From positions 2,934,001 to 2,998,000 of the forward strand of contig NC_056416.1 in assembly GCF_905147365.1 (NCBI RefSeq): DNA of 64,000 nt, in the 5' to 3' direction. Made by a program: the position numbers and the translations under genes. The stretch is from Aricia agestis (Eukaryota; Arthropoda; Insecta; Lepidoptera; Lycaenidae). Under the pieces are notes generated by a model. That model saw only the letters and a program-made list of their open reading frames with translations. It made no database searches and was not told the origin of the DNA. How positions within the stretch are numbered: position 1 is the stretch's first letter; the number at the start of each line of letters is the position of its first letter. This document shows positions 53,545 through 63,928 of the stretch, piece after piece.

Positions 53545-53769
53545 TAAATAAAAACTTAATGAAACTCAATAAGTGCACAAATATTTTTTTCATTAATTTC
53601 ATTAATAACATTATGTTTGTGATACTACAAAATGAGAAAAATTTCAATCTTGTAGTTTCCAAGATTATAAATACTCAAGAAGCACTACTAAAAGTATGAT
53701 CTTTTAAACTTTATTTAAGTGGAAAATACTGCACCGCTGGAGGATGATAAATGTACGGATTAACGTAAC

Positions 53770-53858
53770 ATAACTTGATAGATGGTTTCAACGGAACCGC
53801 GAATAAAACTAGATATATGGTTTCAACTGAACCATGAATAACGCTAGATGGATGGTTC
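53770..53858. repeat. ~36-bp tandem repeat, 2.5 copies
   Basis: AACTTGATAGATGGTTTCAA, AACTAGATATATGGTTTCAA and GCTAGATGGATGGTTCGAAC mark three diverged units. Confidence 0.7.
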
Positions 53859-53975
53859 GAACCGCGGACCGCTGGTGCATAACCCTGTGGATCTAAAATA
53901 GTGAGCATTTTAATGCCGCAATTGTAAAGGATATGATCATTGACAACGGTAACAATTTAATTCAATTTGAAAATC

Positions 53976-54245
53976 GTCAATCTTATATCATCCCGCCTCA
54001 TAGATCGCACAGGTGACCAGAGGGCTGGAGCCTATTTTGGCCAGCGATTAAGCCTGGCCTTACAGCGGGGCAATGTAGCTAGCATTCTGGGCACTCTCCC
54101 TAAAGGCAGCAGTCTGGATGACAACCTTTTTTATATTTAAACTGTTCTTTTTTTACTTATTATTACGCTAGTTTTTATTGTAATTTAGTTTTATTGTATT
54201 AGTTTATGGTTTTAATATAAAATATTTGAAAATAATAAAAAAAAC
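53976..54245 (+). mobile_element. LINE-C 3' end, 5'-truncated
   Basis: Coding tail followed by a short 3' UTR and an A-rich end (AATAATAAAAAAAACAC). Only the last ~50 codons of the element's protein are left. Confidence 0.65.
54003..54140 (+). pseudogene. LINE-C protein C-terminal remnant
   Basis: Forty-five codons plus stop: DRTGDQRAGAYFGQRLSLA, then QRGNVASILGTLP and SLDDNLFYI at the end. The wording RAGAY..QR.S.A.QRGN.AS..GT is one I recall from lepidopteran LINE-type polyproteins; the clade is uncertain. It is in frame with no stop, but truncated at the 5' side. Confidence 0.5.
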
Positions 54246-54737
54246 ACTGGTGTTATATTTTACAATTGTTTTACATCTGACAAAAAGTTAAACTTTAGAG
54301 TAATCACTAATCATTTATAATTATTAATTTCTATTACATATTATATTGATGTTATGTTACTCTGATTCTAAAAAAAGGATGTCAGTTTTATTGACTTATA
54401 AAAATAATTTACAAAATTCTAAAAAGTTTACTATAAAAATACAAAATTAAACTATTTTATAAATAAACAGCAATATATTAAACACTTCAAGTAAAAATGT
54501 TTAAATAGTAGTAATAATTATAGTAATAGTAACGTAGTATAATTATTTCGTTCCGTATAAATTTAAAAAACAAAATTGTTGCTTTCTAAGTTCTAATCTT
54601 GGCAGCTTCTCGGCTTTTAATTAGGAAAACTAAAATATCAAACTTCTCCTTCGGCAACTGTGAATAGGAAATTAATGTTTTCACGTTAATTAATTAAAGT
54701 CCTAGATGGCACCGTTTTATTCGTGTTCTCGCTTATA
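54246..54737. other. AT-rich DNA without a gene
   Basis: No supported feature. Confidence 0.4.
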
Positions 54738-54967
54738 CAGTGTGTAACAAAAATAAGTGATAATACTTTAGGGTGGGTATGTGTTCCTTGTAGAGAGTTC
54801 ACTGTAAAAGTAGCAGCTCTGAAAGGCAAGGGCCCGAGCGTCACGAGTTTCTCCATACAAAAGTGAAAAAAATGTTGGTCTCTCAGCGCTGCTACTTTCA
54901 CAGTGAACTCTCTACAAGGAACACGTACACACCCTAAAGTATTATCACTTATTTTTGTTACACCCTG
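54738..54967. mobile_element. Foldback MITE-Y, complete copy 2
   Basis: 230 bp, TA on both borders. CAGTGTGTAACAAAAATAAG...complement. The central segment (GGGCCCGAGCGTCACGAGTT) is in the opposite orientation to copy 1, and one of the two copies of the ACAAAAGTGAAAAAAA flank is lost. Confidence 0.85.
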
Positions 54968-55039
54968 TATAAATCTGGCCTTATGCGGTAACAAACTGTA
55001 ATAAATTTTTAATACATTAAGAATATTATTACAAGTTTT

Positions 55040-55240
55040 AGAGGACGCCCGTAAATCCGTTATGCCAAATTAGTTTATTGTGCTGGAACTGTACATTTTT
55101 CTGCGATAAAAGTACTCTATGTCTGTTCTTGGGACTCAAAGTATCTCCATAGCAAATTTCACCGAAATTGGTTCAGCAGTTTAAACATGAAGAGGTAACA
55201 GACAAACAAGCACACTTTACATTTATTGTACTAGTATGGA
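55040..55240 (+). mobile_element. mini-me-like repeat, family R, diverged
   Basis: GAGGACGCCCGTAAATCCGT, TTGGGACTCAAAGTATCTCC, CATGAAGAGGTAACAGACAA, ACTAGTATGGAT. Confidence 0.75.
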
Positions 55241-55561
55241 TTATCCATACTTATAATTATAATAAGGCTTTCGCCATGCTAGTGAGAATGCACTTTATTC
55301 TGCTATCGCAATGTAAGCCGCTTGCTAAAAGAGAAGGTAGTAAATGCGGTATTTTAACGAGTAAATGTATTAAAACAGAACATAATTATCTAGTGTCTTA
55401 AACTACTTAAAAAGCTACTTTAAAAAACCAATGAGCCATGAGCCATTAAGAGAAGCTGAGCAGATGCATAACATTACTTTTTAGCAGCTAACTAGATAAG
55501 CTAGATAACAAGTACTTACGTATATGAACAGCTTATATGTGTACAAGAAATAAATATAGAC
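55241..55561. other. AT-rich DNA without a gene
   Basis: No supported feature. Confidence 0.4.
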
Positions 55562-55884
55562 TTTTTTTTTTATGATATAAGGGGGCAAACCAGCAAACGG
55601 GTCACCTGATGGAAAGCAACTTCCGTCGCCCATAGACACTCGCAGCATCAGAAGAGCTGCAGGTGCGTTGCCGGTCTTTTAACAGGGAATAGGGAAATAT
55701 GAGAGGGTAGGGAAGGGAAGGCAATAGGGGAGGGTATGGAAGGGAATAGGGTAGGGGATTGGGCCTCCGGTAAACTCACTCACTCGGCGAAACACAGTGC
55801 AAGCGCTGTTTCACGCCGGTTTTCTGTGAGGACGTGGTATCTCTCGAGCCGGCCCATTCGTGACGGAGCATGGCTCTCCCACGT
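55562..55884 (-). mobile_element. SINE-3, full length
   Basis: T-run, TATGATATAAGGGGGCAAAC, LINE-A-derived tail, G-rich tract, CAGTGCAAGCGCTG, head shortened (CTCTCGAGCCGGCC) and ending GGCTCTCCCACGT. Confidence 0.85.
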
Positions 55885-56091
55885 ACAAACTTCTTAATAA
55901 TTCCACTAAAACTTGTTTCTTTTAGGAACAATAACTTAGATTTAAGCGATTTTGGTAGGCTTTGAATAAGGCTTCTTACTTCGAACATCACTTGTCGACG
56001 GCACGCGTCGACGGTAGTCACTGAAACCTTGAGCGCCTTTTCATGAAGCTTTGACTATCCATCCATAATAATCCATACATGCATGCATTAT

Positions 56092-56420
56092 AAATGCAAA
56101 AATTTGTCTGTCTGTCTGTGTGTCCGTCTGTCTGTCTGTCTATTATTTTTTTCGTCCCCCTTACATTATCAGGGCTATATTTTATTTTCTATTTGTCTAA
56201 TAAATACAATTTGTCTAATTAGCATTAGATAAAATATCTCTCTGTCTGTCTGTCTATTACCTCTTCACGCCCAAACCGCTGAAAAGATTTTGCTGAAATT
56301 TGGTATGGAGACACTTTGATTCCCGGGAAAAGACATAGGATACTTTTTGTTTCGGAAACATGTACGGTACAACGCGACAAACGAATTTTGGCGCAACGGA
56401 GTTGCGGGTGTCATCTAGTA
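56092..56420 (-). mobile_element. mini-me-like repeat, family R, with expanded microsatellite region
   Basis: Reverse orientation. Two (GTCT)n runs (56106-56142, 56240-56255) are separated by ~100 bp of unrelated AT-rich sequence; then CTCTTCACGCCCAAACCGCT, core, GCGCAACGGAGTTGCGGGTG. Confidence 0.8.
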
Positions 56421-56439
56421 ACGCTTGCGCCATGGGACA

Positions 56440-56613
56440 CATGCTTATACAAACGCTGTTTTGCCATATAAATTATTACTAGTATCATTATAAAAGTAGA
56501 TACAAACATATTCTCAAGTCTAACAATGTACATTGCAAAATTTCATTAAAATCGATTGAACCGTTTTGGAGGAGTTCGCGCACAAATACTGTGACACGAG
56601 AATTTTATATATT
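56440..56613 (+). mobile_element. Family S-like repeat
   Basis: ACAAACGCTGTTTTGCCATA, core AAAATTTCATTAAAATCGAT, GTGACACGAGAATTTTATAT. Same ends as family S with a shorter, different middle. Confidence 0.65.
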
Positions 56614-56858
56614 AGACGAGCTTTTGCCCGCGGCTTCGCTCGCGTTAAGAAGTATTATTATATACAAATATTCATCCCCTATTTGAACCCCTTGGGGTTG
56701 GAATTTATCAAAATCCTTTCTTAGCGGATGCCTACGTCACAACATCTACCTGCATGCCAAATTTCAGCCCGATCCATCCAGTGGTTTGGGCTGTGCGTTG
56801 ATAGATCACTATGTCAATCAGTCAGTCACCACACCTTTGAGTTTTATATATATAGATA
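56614..56858 (+). mobile_element. Repeat family T, copy 1
   Basis: GACGAGCTTTTGCCCGCGGC, TATTTGAACCCCTTGGGGTT, core GCCAAATTTCAGCCCGATCC, CAGTCAGTCACCACACCTTT, TTATATATATAGAT. Confidence 0.75.
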
Positions 56859-57434
56859 TTAACTAGACCTAAAACCAATATATTTCTTAAATCACTCGCG
56901 ACATTAATTCAGCGACAGTCGCGGCCACTTGTGGCCCGCACATTATAATAATTGATATAGGTCAAGTGACGTCGGTGTGCAGCGCGAAACAACAAACTAT
57001 GCGATCAGAATTTTAATGAACTTTTCCCCGGGCCATTTTGTCAGGGAACTTTCGGTAATTATACCCCCCTACCCCCACCTCTTAACCCGCCCCTCTCCAA
57101 GGCCTACACATCCACTATTGACGGCTGATTAGGGAATTTATTCGACGACCCTTCGTAGCGTGTTTTTGCGGAAATTAAAATTAACATCTGCTACTGTTTT
57201 TTGTGCGAAAGAAATATGGACGTTGTTGTAATGAATAGGGATTGGATTGTTTTATTGTGAGCTAGTTTAATAAGTGCCACATGTTACATATTAGTTTAGT
57301 TTAGCTTAGATTGTTTAGAATTTGTAAAATATATTTTATTTTGCGAAATGTTATTTTCAAAGTAATTCATAGAATTATTAAAATATCGTCTTTATACAAC
57401 AATCTTTGTAACTGGTTTTATTGAGTACAGAATA
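56859..57434. other. Unassigned stretch
   Basis: A C-rich patch at 57063-57110. No gene seen. Confidence 0.3.
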
Positions 57435-57672
57435 TAAAACTCAAAGGTGACTGACTGACTGATTGACATAGTGATCTATCAACGCACAGCCCAAACCCCT
57501 GGACGGATCAGGCTGAAATTTGACATGCAGGTAGATGTTATGATGTAGGCATCCGCTAAGAAAGGATTTTGATAAATTACAACCCCAAGGGGTTCAAATA
57601 GGGGATGAAAGTTTGTATATAATAATACTTCTTAACGCGAGCGAAGTCGAGGGCAAAAGCTCGTATTATATA
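57435..57672 (-). mobile_element. Repeat family T, copy 2
   Basis: The reverse complement matches copy 1 along its full length (AAACTCAAAGGTGACTGACT ... GAGGGCAAAAGCTCGT). The two copies form an inverted pair 577 bp apart. Confidence 0.8.
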
Positions 57673-58119
57673 GATTGTTTTAAAATATTTTTTTCACGTC
57701 TTCATTTTAACTTTGTCATGTAGTGAGGTGTAGGAAGTTAAAATGTTTTTATTATTATCAAGTAACAACAACGCTTCCGAATGATCCCGATTATACAAAA
57801 ACAGGTTATTATATTCTTCCCTTAATTAAATAACGGGCGAATATCTATTGTGTCTCTTTTTAGTCCGTGAAAAGAAGCATGTCAGTTACAAATTATTCCC
57901 CTGGCCTCGGGCATTATCATAACACAGTCGACTTCAAAATTACTTTAACACAATTTGTATAGAGATTAGCTTCATTATTTCTATCTTTTATGGCTATTTT
58001 ATCTTTCTTCACACTTTGAGTAATTTAAATTGGATTAATAAGACTTGACGGTTTTATTAACTGTCACTGAAAAAATTATAAAAGTAGTATATCTATAAAA
58101 TTATAGCATCTACATATCT
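57673..58119. other. AT-rich DNA without a gene
   Basis: No supported feature. Confidence 0.4.
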
Positions 58120-58142
58120 TATATCTTTAAACGAGCAATTCT

Positions 58143-58184
<42 letters not shown>

Positions 58185-58330
58185 GAATCGCGGAGTCGGC
58201 TATAACGATTTCCATGAAATTTAGTATATTGGGGGGTTTCGAGGGCGATAAATCGATCTAGCTAGGAATCATTTTTAGAAAATGTCATTTAATTCGTGTT
58301 TTATCGAATACCTAGTCAAATAGCTAGTAA
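58120..58330 (-). mobile_element. Repeat family Z, short (TA)n copy
   Basis: ATATCTTTAAACGAGCAATT, (TA)~18, TAACGATTTCCATGAAATTT, GCGATAAATCGATCTAGCTA. The other copy (21905-22320) carries roughly 100 TA units. Confidence 0.75.
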
Positions 58331-58549
58331 ATATTAAATAGACGAAGTCACGGTAACTTCTACAGCTGGCAAGTAGTTAAACACTATTAAGCCTTTATTT
58401 TGGTAAGTTCAAGTTAATTGTCGTAATAGCGTTAAAGTCAATTTCTGTAATAGAAGCATAATAACAGTAACAAAAACTTGAAACAATTACTACATTGCGT
58501 GCAGAATGTCTCGCCTGTTAGAACTGTTATAATTGTGACAAAAATTATA

Positions 58550-58580
58550 ACTACCACATACTAACCTAGTATGTGGTAGT
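58550..58580. repeat. Perfect hairpin, 14-bp arms, 3-nt loop
   Basis: ACTACCACATACTA and its complement around ACC. Confidence 0.85.
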
Positions 58581-58687
58581 GGTTTTTTTCTCGTTAACTT
58601 TTTATTTATATAATGTTGTTACTAATTATGTAAAAATGTAACGCAAAGATGAACAATTTAAATATAATAACATCACGTTAATTATTG

Positions 58688-58757
58688 GCATATAAAACAA
58701 AAGTTGAATGAAAGATGATGACGAAAATTGAAGATGAAAGCGTATAATGTGGACATA
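58688..58757 (-). mobile_element. MITE 'TGTCCACACT', fragment
   Basis: The reverse complement reads TATGTCCACATTATACGCTT, TCATCTTCAATTTTCGTC..., matching the left end of copy 1. Confidence 0.65.
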
Positions 58758-59131
58758 GCTATAGAATATCTTTTTGTAAGAATGATCTCTAGTGTGTAAT
58801 TATGACATTTCAGTTTCGCATATTTTTATTTTATGTTTAAAGTACATCTTCAAGTTTTACATTCACCAAAAAGATTGAAGGAAATAACTTTAAATAAGGG
58901 CTTAGATCTTGAGTAATTCTCTTGATTCAAGTCCTCGTCAAGCTCGTGCGAAAAATACACAAAGTTCTAAACGAATGTTTCTGTGAGTTTATTAAGTAAA
59001 GTGCGTGTTATCATCGGCCCTACCTGTTTGTAATTAACTTTTAGTGTCGTTTAGTTAAATAGCTTTAATGAAAAACTCCTCCCTATTATATGACTTTACT
59101 ATCCTTAATGACGAATATGTGATAATTTTTA
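58758..59131. other. AT-rich DNA without a gene
   Basis: No supported feature. Confidence 0.4.
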
Positions 59132-59497
59132 TTTATGGTATCAAATTCGGGTTAACAATATATATAACAAAAAAAGAACTTTGAAAATCTGATCACAAAC
59201 AGCAAAGTAAACATTAACTCCCCCTTTTTTTGGAGTCAGATAAAAAAAAGGATCTAAGATGTTGACCAGGGATGTAAGGTATCACCATGACAAATTTCAT
59301 TAAAATCGGTTCAGCGAATTCGGAGATTAGCCTGTACAAACAGACAAACAGATAAACAGACAAACAGACAGAGAAACAAAAATTTCAAAAACAGATAAAA
59401 TGTATTCTACTACTCTTCTTATATGCCCCTGACTCATTTTTTCAAGTTTATTTTCAATGTACAAAAATTTTACCTCTACGATTTTATTATATAAGAA
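59132..59497 (+). mobile_element. mini-me-like repeat, family U, copy 2
   Basis: GGTATCAAATTCGGGTTAAC, GATGTTGACCAGGGATGTAA, core ACAAATTTCATTAAAATCGG, (ACAGACAA)n, TACGATTTTATTATAT. Matches 21432-21798 throughout. Confidence 0.8.
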
Positions 59498-59737
59498 GAT
59501 AGATTTATTTATTATACATTGTTACAACAGTAACTATCATTACAGACTGATATCCAATTCGATAGCGTAGTAAATAGATTTATTGTAAAACTACCTGCTT
59601 CTGATGACCTCGTACGCGTCAAATAAAATCCCTTTGGAACTATGCATTATTCCGTGCTAAAATTTTGCTTTTGTCTTTCACCTTTTTCTATTTTTACTTC
59701 TTAAAATTGGTACGGCTCTTCATTCCTAAACTACTGA

Positions 59738-60005
59738 AAGCTCGTAGCACCATCTCGTGCTACCGTAGCTCTATTTCATATCTTGTAGCAATTCCTTGTT
59801 GCTCATAGGAATATTTTGCAGTTCGTAGCAACATCTCGTAGCTCGTAGCAACATCTCGTAGCTCGTAGCAGTATCTCGTAGCTCGTAGCAGTATCTCGTA
59901 GCTCGCAGCATATACTCGTAGCTCGCAGCAGTATCTACGCAGCTCGTAGCAGTATCTACGCAGCTCGTAGCATATACTCGTAGCGGCCTACGCGTCTCGT
60001 AGCGC
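59738..60005. repeat. 20-bp CGTAGC minisatellite (cluster 3)
   Basis: CTCGTAGCAACATCTCGTAG-type units, about ten, degenerating toward both sides (TATCTCGTAGCTCGTAGCAG, TATCTACGCAGCTCGTAGCA). Confidence 0.85.
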
Positions 60006-60395
60006 TCTATGAGACGACCAAACGATATTAAAAGTTAACCGACAAGCTGGTATCACATCGTTCTCGAAGCTAACACAATATCGAAAAGTTTGAGAGTAAT
60101 ATTATGGATGGTGCAGACGAGATACATACGCTATAATGTTAAAGCGTACATTTTGGCACGATAAAAAGTAAAATATAATATAATATCTATAATATCTCAA
60201 TAATGCAAAGGCCTTCGTTTAAACACAACTTTTTTTGATGCAACTAACTTCTCGCCATATACTTTCGATAACTTTTTAGATTTACAAATCAAACAAGAGG
60301 CTAAAATGCTTATTTAGTATACACATTATTTCACTAAACATAATATTCACCAATGATTCGTATGATCGAATGTGATGTAAAAAGTAAAAATGTCC
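60006..60395. other. Unassigned stretch
   Basis: No supported feature. Confidence 0.3.
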
Positions 60396-60533
60396 CGCTG
60401 TGCCCCGCGGTGTTGCCCGCGGTTTATTAGGAAAAATAAATTGTGCTATTTTAAAATCGCTTCAGCCGTTTAGACGTGAAGGTGTAACAAACAGACAAAC
60501 TCACAAACTTTAGCCTTTATAATATTAGCATCA
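60396..60533 (+). mobile_element. mini-me-like repeat fragment
   Basis: CCCCGCGGTGTTGCCCGCGG, TTAAAATCGCTTCAGCCGTT, TGAAGGTGTAACAAACAGAC, TTATAATATTAGCAT. Confidence 0.65.
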
Positions 60534-60794
60534 AGTCGCGACTACATGTCGCCCATCTGCCGAGGCTGAGGGTCACATAACAACTCTTAATAACAATCAA
60601 TGTACACAATCCGCCCTCGTTGTAGATATCGTTTATTTGGGATCGGAAACTTCGGTGATTGTTGTCGTTATCGTCACCGATATCAAAGTATATTGATACA
60701 AATGCCTGCCAGAAGGATTATCCTTTGAGAGCATGATATGAGCAACACTATAGTGACATTTAATATTTTCAAAAGATGGTACGGTGAGTTTCTA

Positions 60795-60952
60795 AGGCTG
60801 CGTTTCCACCAGAGATGTGTTGTGAGGAATGGGAGATCCAACAGCATCGCCGCACTGGGCGATGTAATAGCAAGCTCACGTCAATGAACCGTTCCTATTG
60901 GTTCTCAAAAACACATTCCTCACAACACATCTCTGGTGGAAACGCAGTCTTA
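60795..60952. mobile_element. MITE with CTGCGTTTCCACCAGAG ends
   Basis: 158 bp. AAGGCTGCGTTTCCACCAGA GATGTGTTGTGAGGAATG and its complement form 38-bp arms with one mismatch. The flanking duplication is unclear. No coding sequence. Confidence 0.75.
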
Positions 60953-61523
60953 CACTAGTTCTTCTTATGATGGTAGGCATATTAAAATTGTCCGTTTGTA
61001 ACCAATTAACATATTTTACTCGTATTTCCATCGTTATCTTTTCACAACGCATTGCTGAACGTACCTCTTCAACGAGTGCCAAGCATCGCGATTTTTGGCA
61101 GCCCTTATCTATCAAGCTGCAATTCGTACGCTAACCTTATCCCTACTAATATTATAAAAGTGTCCGTCTGTCTGTTACCTGAAACAATTATGATGCTATA
61201 TAGTGACTTTGAAAGACGGGAAAGGATACAGAAATGTCCTACTGCATCATCTTGTTTAGTAATAAATATACTGGACTTAGAATGTCGATGATGATGATGA
61301 GTTAAAGTCATTAATCGTGAAATATAATATCTGTCGCGACGGGACGTGATGAATGGTCGCCTCTAAATTTAATACTCCCATTGTGACAGCTTCAATACGA
61401 AACGCACGACAAAAAGCTACGCGACTAATATTCCATAATAATAATATTATACAAAAGATTATATTTTGTCTGCCTGCCTTCTGCTGCTAGACCGATGATT
61501 CATAATGAGTATGGATATTCTTA
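60953..61523. other. No gene identified
   Basis: CTACTAATATTATAAAAGTG then TCCGTCTGTCTGTTACCTGA (61144-61180) is a family R end fragment. A short (GAT)n lies near 61286-61300. Confidence 0.4.
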
Positions 61524-62114
61524 GGGCCTGTTTTACCACTTTCTGATAAAGTGTTGAATAGGCTATTCACAACTTTTTTGACAGGTTCTCCATACTTGAT
61601 CTGTCAAGTTAATGGGCATTGTCCAAAAAAATCACATGTACTTTTTATTTATTTTTTCGTTAAAATAGGGTATTTTAAGAATATAAATTAAATAATTTTG
61701 AAATTCATTGGCTAGTTTTTTCCTTAATAAATTTTTAAAGTTTCGCTCTGACGTCATCATCGGCGGACAATTGACCTCTGAGTATGTTTTAAATTTCCTT
61801 TCAATCTTATTTATAATGGCTGGTTCGTCAAATGTAAGTTCTCATTATGTGAAAGCTGATACGAGAAGCTTACCAAAAGTTCGGAACGTGATGTTGGTCG
61901 AATTTATTGCTAATTTAACGCCATTGAAGGTCAAACAAAGGTTAAACATATTTGTTCAAAAATATAATTAACTAATGGGTATTTTTTTTGTTTATAAACA
62001 GAAAAACGATCACTGACCTTATTCCTTTAAATGTTTATGTAATGAGCAAAATAAAAAAAAAATAGACAATCCCCTTTGGTGGCTAGCCTTATAAGAAAGT
62101 GGTGAAACAAGCCC
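61524..62114 (+). mobile_element. Harbinger-like element 'GGGCCTGTTTCACC', longer copy
   Basis: 591 bp with ends GGGCCTGTTTTACCACTTTC / complement of AAAGTGGTGAAACAAGCCC; TTA on both sides (61521-61523, 62115-62117). The first ~95 bp match the 134-bp MITE at 35168; the added interior carries a short coding-like frame (next entry). Confidence 0.75.
61816..61971 (+). pseudogene. Short coding relic inside Harbinger-like element
   Basis: Fifty-one codons from ATG 61816: MAGSSNVSSHYVKADTRSLP, KVRNVMLVEFIANLTPL..., stop at 61969. The frame is open further upstream. The LPKV..VML.EF wording recalls the start of SWIM/YqaJ-type proteins carried by some insect DNA elements, but that is from memory and weak. 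Truncated; no catalytic motif is visible. Confidence 0.3.
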
Positions 62115-62304
62115 TTAGTCTCGGAAAAGATAGGGTACTTTTTAAAACTAAAAATATATGGTTTCCGATTACGTGTAACGAAATTCGACACAATAATGTC
62201 AATCCATACTACCTGTCCGTCTGCAGTAGTCAACAAAGTTTTGTTGATTACAGAACCCTAAAACGGAACCCTAACCAGCAGATTTTTTGTATATTGGTAG
62301 GTTA

Positions 62305-62640
62305 ATCTTAATATATATATTTCTTGTGTGCGTGTGTATGTGACTGAACTCCTCCTAAACGACTGGACCAATTTTGATGAAATTTTTTGTGTGTGTTCGT
62401 GGAGATTCGAGAATGGTTTAGATTTACAGTTTGGTCTACTGGAAAATGTTTTTTCAATTAATTTCTTATTTATAAGGAGTTGTTGATTTTGGAATGTTTT
62501 ACATTAGATCCGGCGGACGGCGCTATCATCGCATTCAATATTATTCTATTTAAATTTTAGTTTGTCCTGACAGATGGTGCTACGATTAATTTGAAAAAAA
62601 ATTTGTTATTCAATTCATGTGCTGATTAAAATATTAAATA
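62305..62640 (-). mobile_element. RTE/mini-me-like repeat
   Basis: TATATATATTTCTTGTGTGC, ACTGAACTCCTCCTAAACGA, CAATTTTGATGAAATTTTTT, GTGGAGATTCGAGAATGGTT. This order is common in lepidopteran repeats; single copy here. Confidence 0.5.
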
Positions 62641-62649
62641 AATAACACA

Positions 62650-62800
62650 TAGGCTACAATTTTAACCGACTTTCAAAATGGGGGAGGTGTTATGTTCGTT
62701 TTCTTATATTCAACGATTACTCCGCCGTTTGTTAACCGATTTTCAAAATTTTTCTTTTGGTATATAGGATATCATCCCAATTTGGTATTATATTCAGAAA
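62650..62800 (-). mobile_element. LINE-tail-like repeat 'AACCGACTTTCAAAATGGGGGAGG'
   Basis: TTTTAACCGACTTTCAAAAT then GGGGGAGGTGTTATGTTCG, TAACCGATTTTCAAAATTTT. Resembles the fragment near 4008. Boundaries uncertain. Confidence 0.45.
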
Positions 62801-63058
62801 AGTGGTGATCTGATGAAGGATCCATAAGTAATCGAGGGAACTCCTCAAAACTTATAGGGAAACATATGGTGACTTCGGTTTCGTGAGAAGTATTCTAAGC
62901 ATATGCTACCAACAAGTAAGATTTTGCACCGAGATATACCTGGTATACCGTGGTTCGGAAGGTGCTGAGAGAATTCCTGATTCTTTATAGATACAAGTTT
63001 GGGAGTTTCGGCGTTGTTTTAAGAACAGAAAGCATATGCTACTATGCAAATTACATTC

Positions 63059-63088
63059 TTCATCATCATCATCATCATCATCATCACT
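63059..63088. repeat. (CAT)n microsatellite
   Basis: Nine to ten CAT units; reads as poly-His in one frame. Confidence 0.95.
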
Positions 63089-63164
63089 ACCATATTATAC
63101 CATTTCATAGTCTTTTAGATCGAGACTCGAGTTTGTCAAGCGATAATTAAAAAAAATCTATATC

Positions 63165-63452
63165 TACCTAATATTATAAACCTGAAGAGTATGTTTGCTT
63201 GAACGCGTCAATCTCAGAAACTACAGGTCCGATTTAAAAACTTATCTCAGTGTTAGATAGATCATTTATCGAGTAAGACTCATCATTTATCGAGAAGGTT
63301 ATATTATATTATTACTCTAAGACTAATACGACAGAAGAAACTCAGGAAAATGTGGGAAATACGGGGGAAATATTTTTTATGGGAAAATGTACCTACGGAT
63401 TCTGTAAAATTTCTAATTTACGCGGGCGAAGCCGCGCGGGACATCTAGTAGT
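63165..63452 (-). mobile_element. Repeat family BB, unexpanded copy
   Basis: The reverse complement opens GATGTCCCGCGCGGCTTCGC and shows the 173-bp unit only about once (CAGGAAAATGTGGGAAATAC ...). Compare 46769-47470. Confidence 0.65.
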
Positions 63453-63644
63453 TATATAATTTAAGAGTAACCTTGTCCTACAAATAAAACAATCTATATT
63501 TTAGGACCATCAAGTCAAAGTATGAAATCCTTTCTATCTCTGTTAGCTATCACTTTCGAGATTTTTCGAAAATAGAAATGCTACTCACAAAAAATTTGCT
63601 TCTTAGTAATCACAAAAAAAAATTGTTCTAGGGCTCCCGTACTA

Positions 63645-63768
63645 TCTGTAACCTCTTCAAGCTTAAACCGCTGAACCAATTTTGATGAAATCTGGTATCG
63701 AGATACTAAAAGGGACAGTTCCCGCGCAATTAACGAATTTTGGCGCAACGGAGTCGCGGCATCTAGTA
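63645..63768 (-). mobile_element. mini-me-like repeat, family R, partial
   Basis: ACCTCTTCAAGCTTAAACCG, GATGAAATCTGGTATCGAGA, GCGCAACGGAGTCGCGGCAT. The GTCY end is missing. Confidence 0.75.
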
Positions 63769-63928
63769 TACTTTTATACAAAAGTTTTATTTGATTATAT
63801 ATCAAGGTCTTATATTAGACACGTAGACAAATAAAAGCCTACTCTAATCTCGTTGTAGAAAGAAAGAAAACAAATTGTTTTTGACAAAATAAAATTACAG
63901 CGTATTCTTTAGTTTTAGGTTGTTCTAC

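Noticed and set aside
63059..63088. Poly-histidine stretch as a metal-binding protein segment
   Set aside because: It is a (CAT)n microsatellite, and the surrounding frame has no other protein-like feature.
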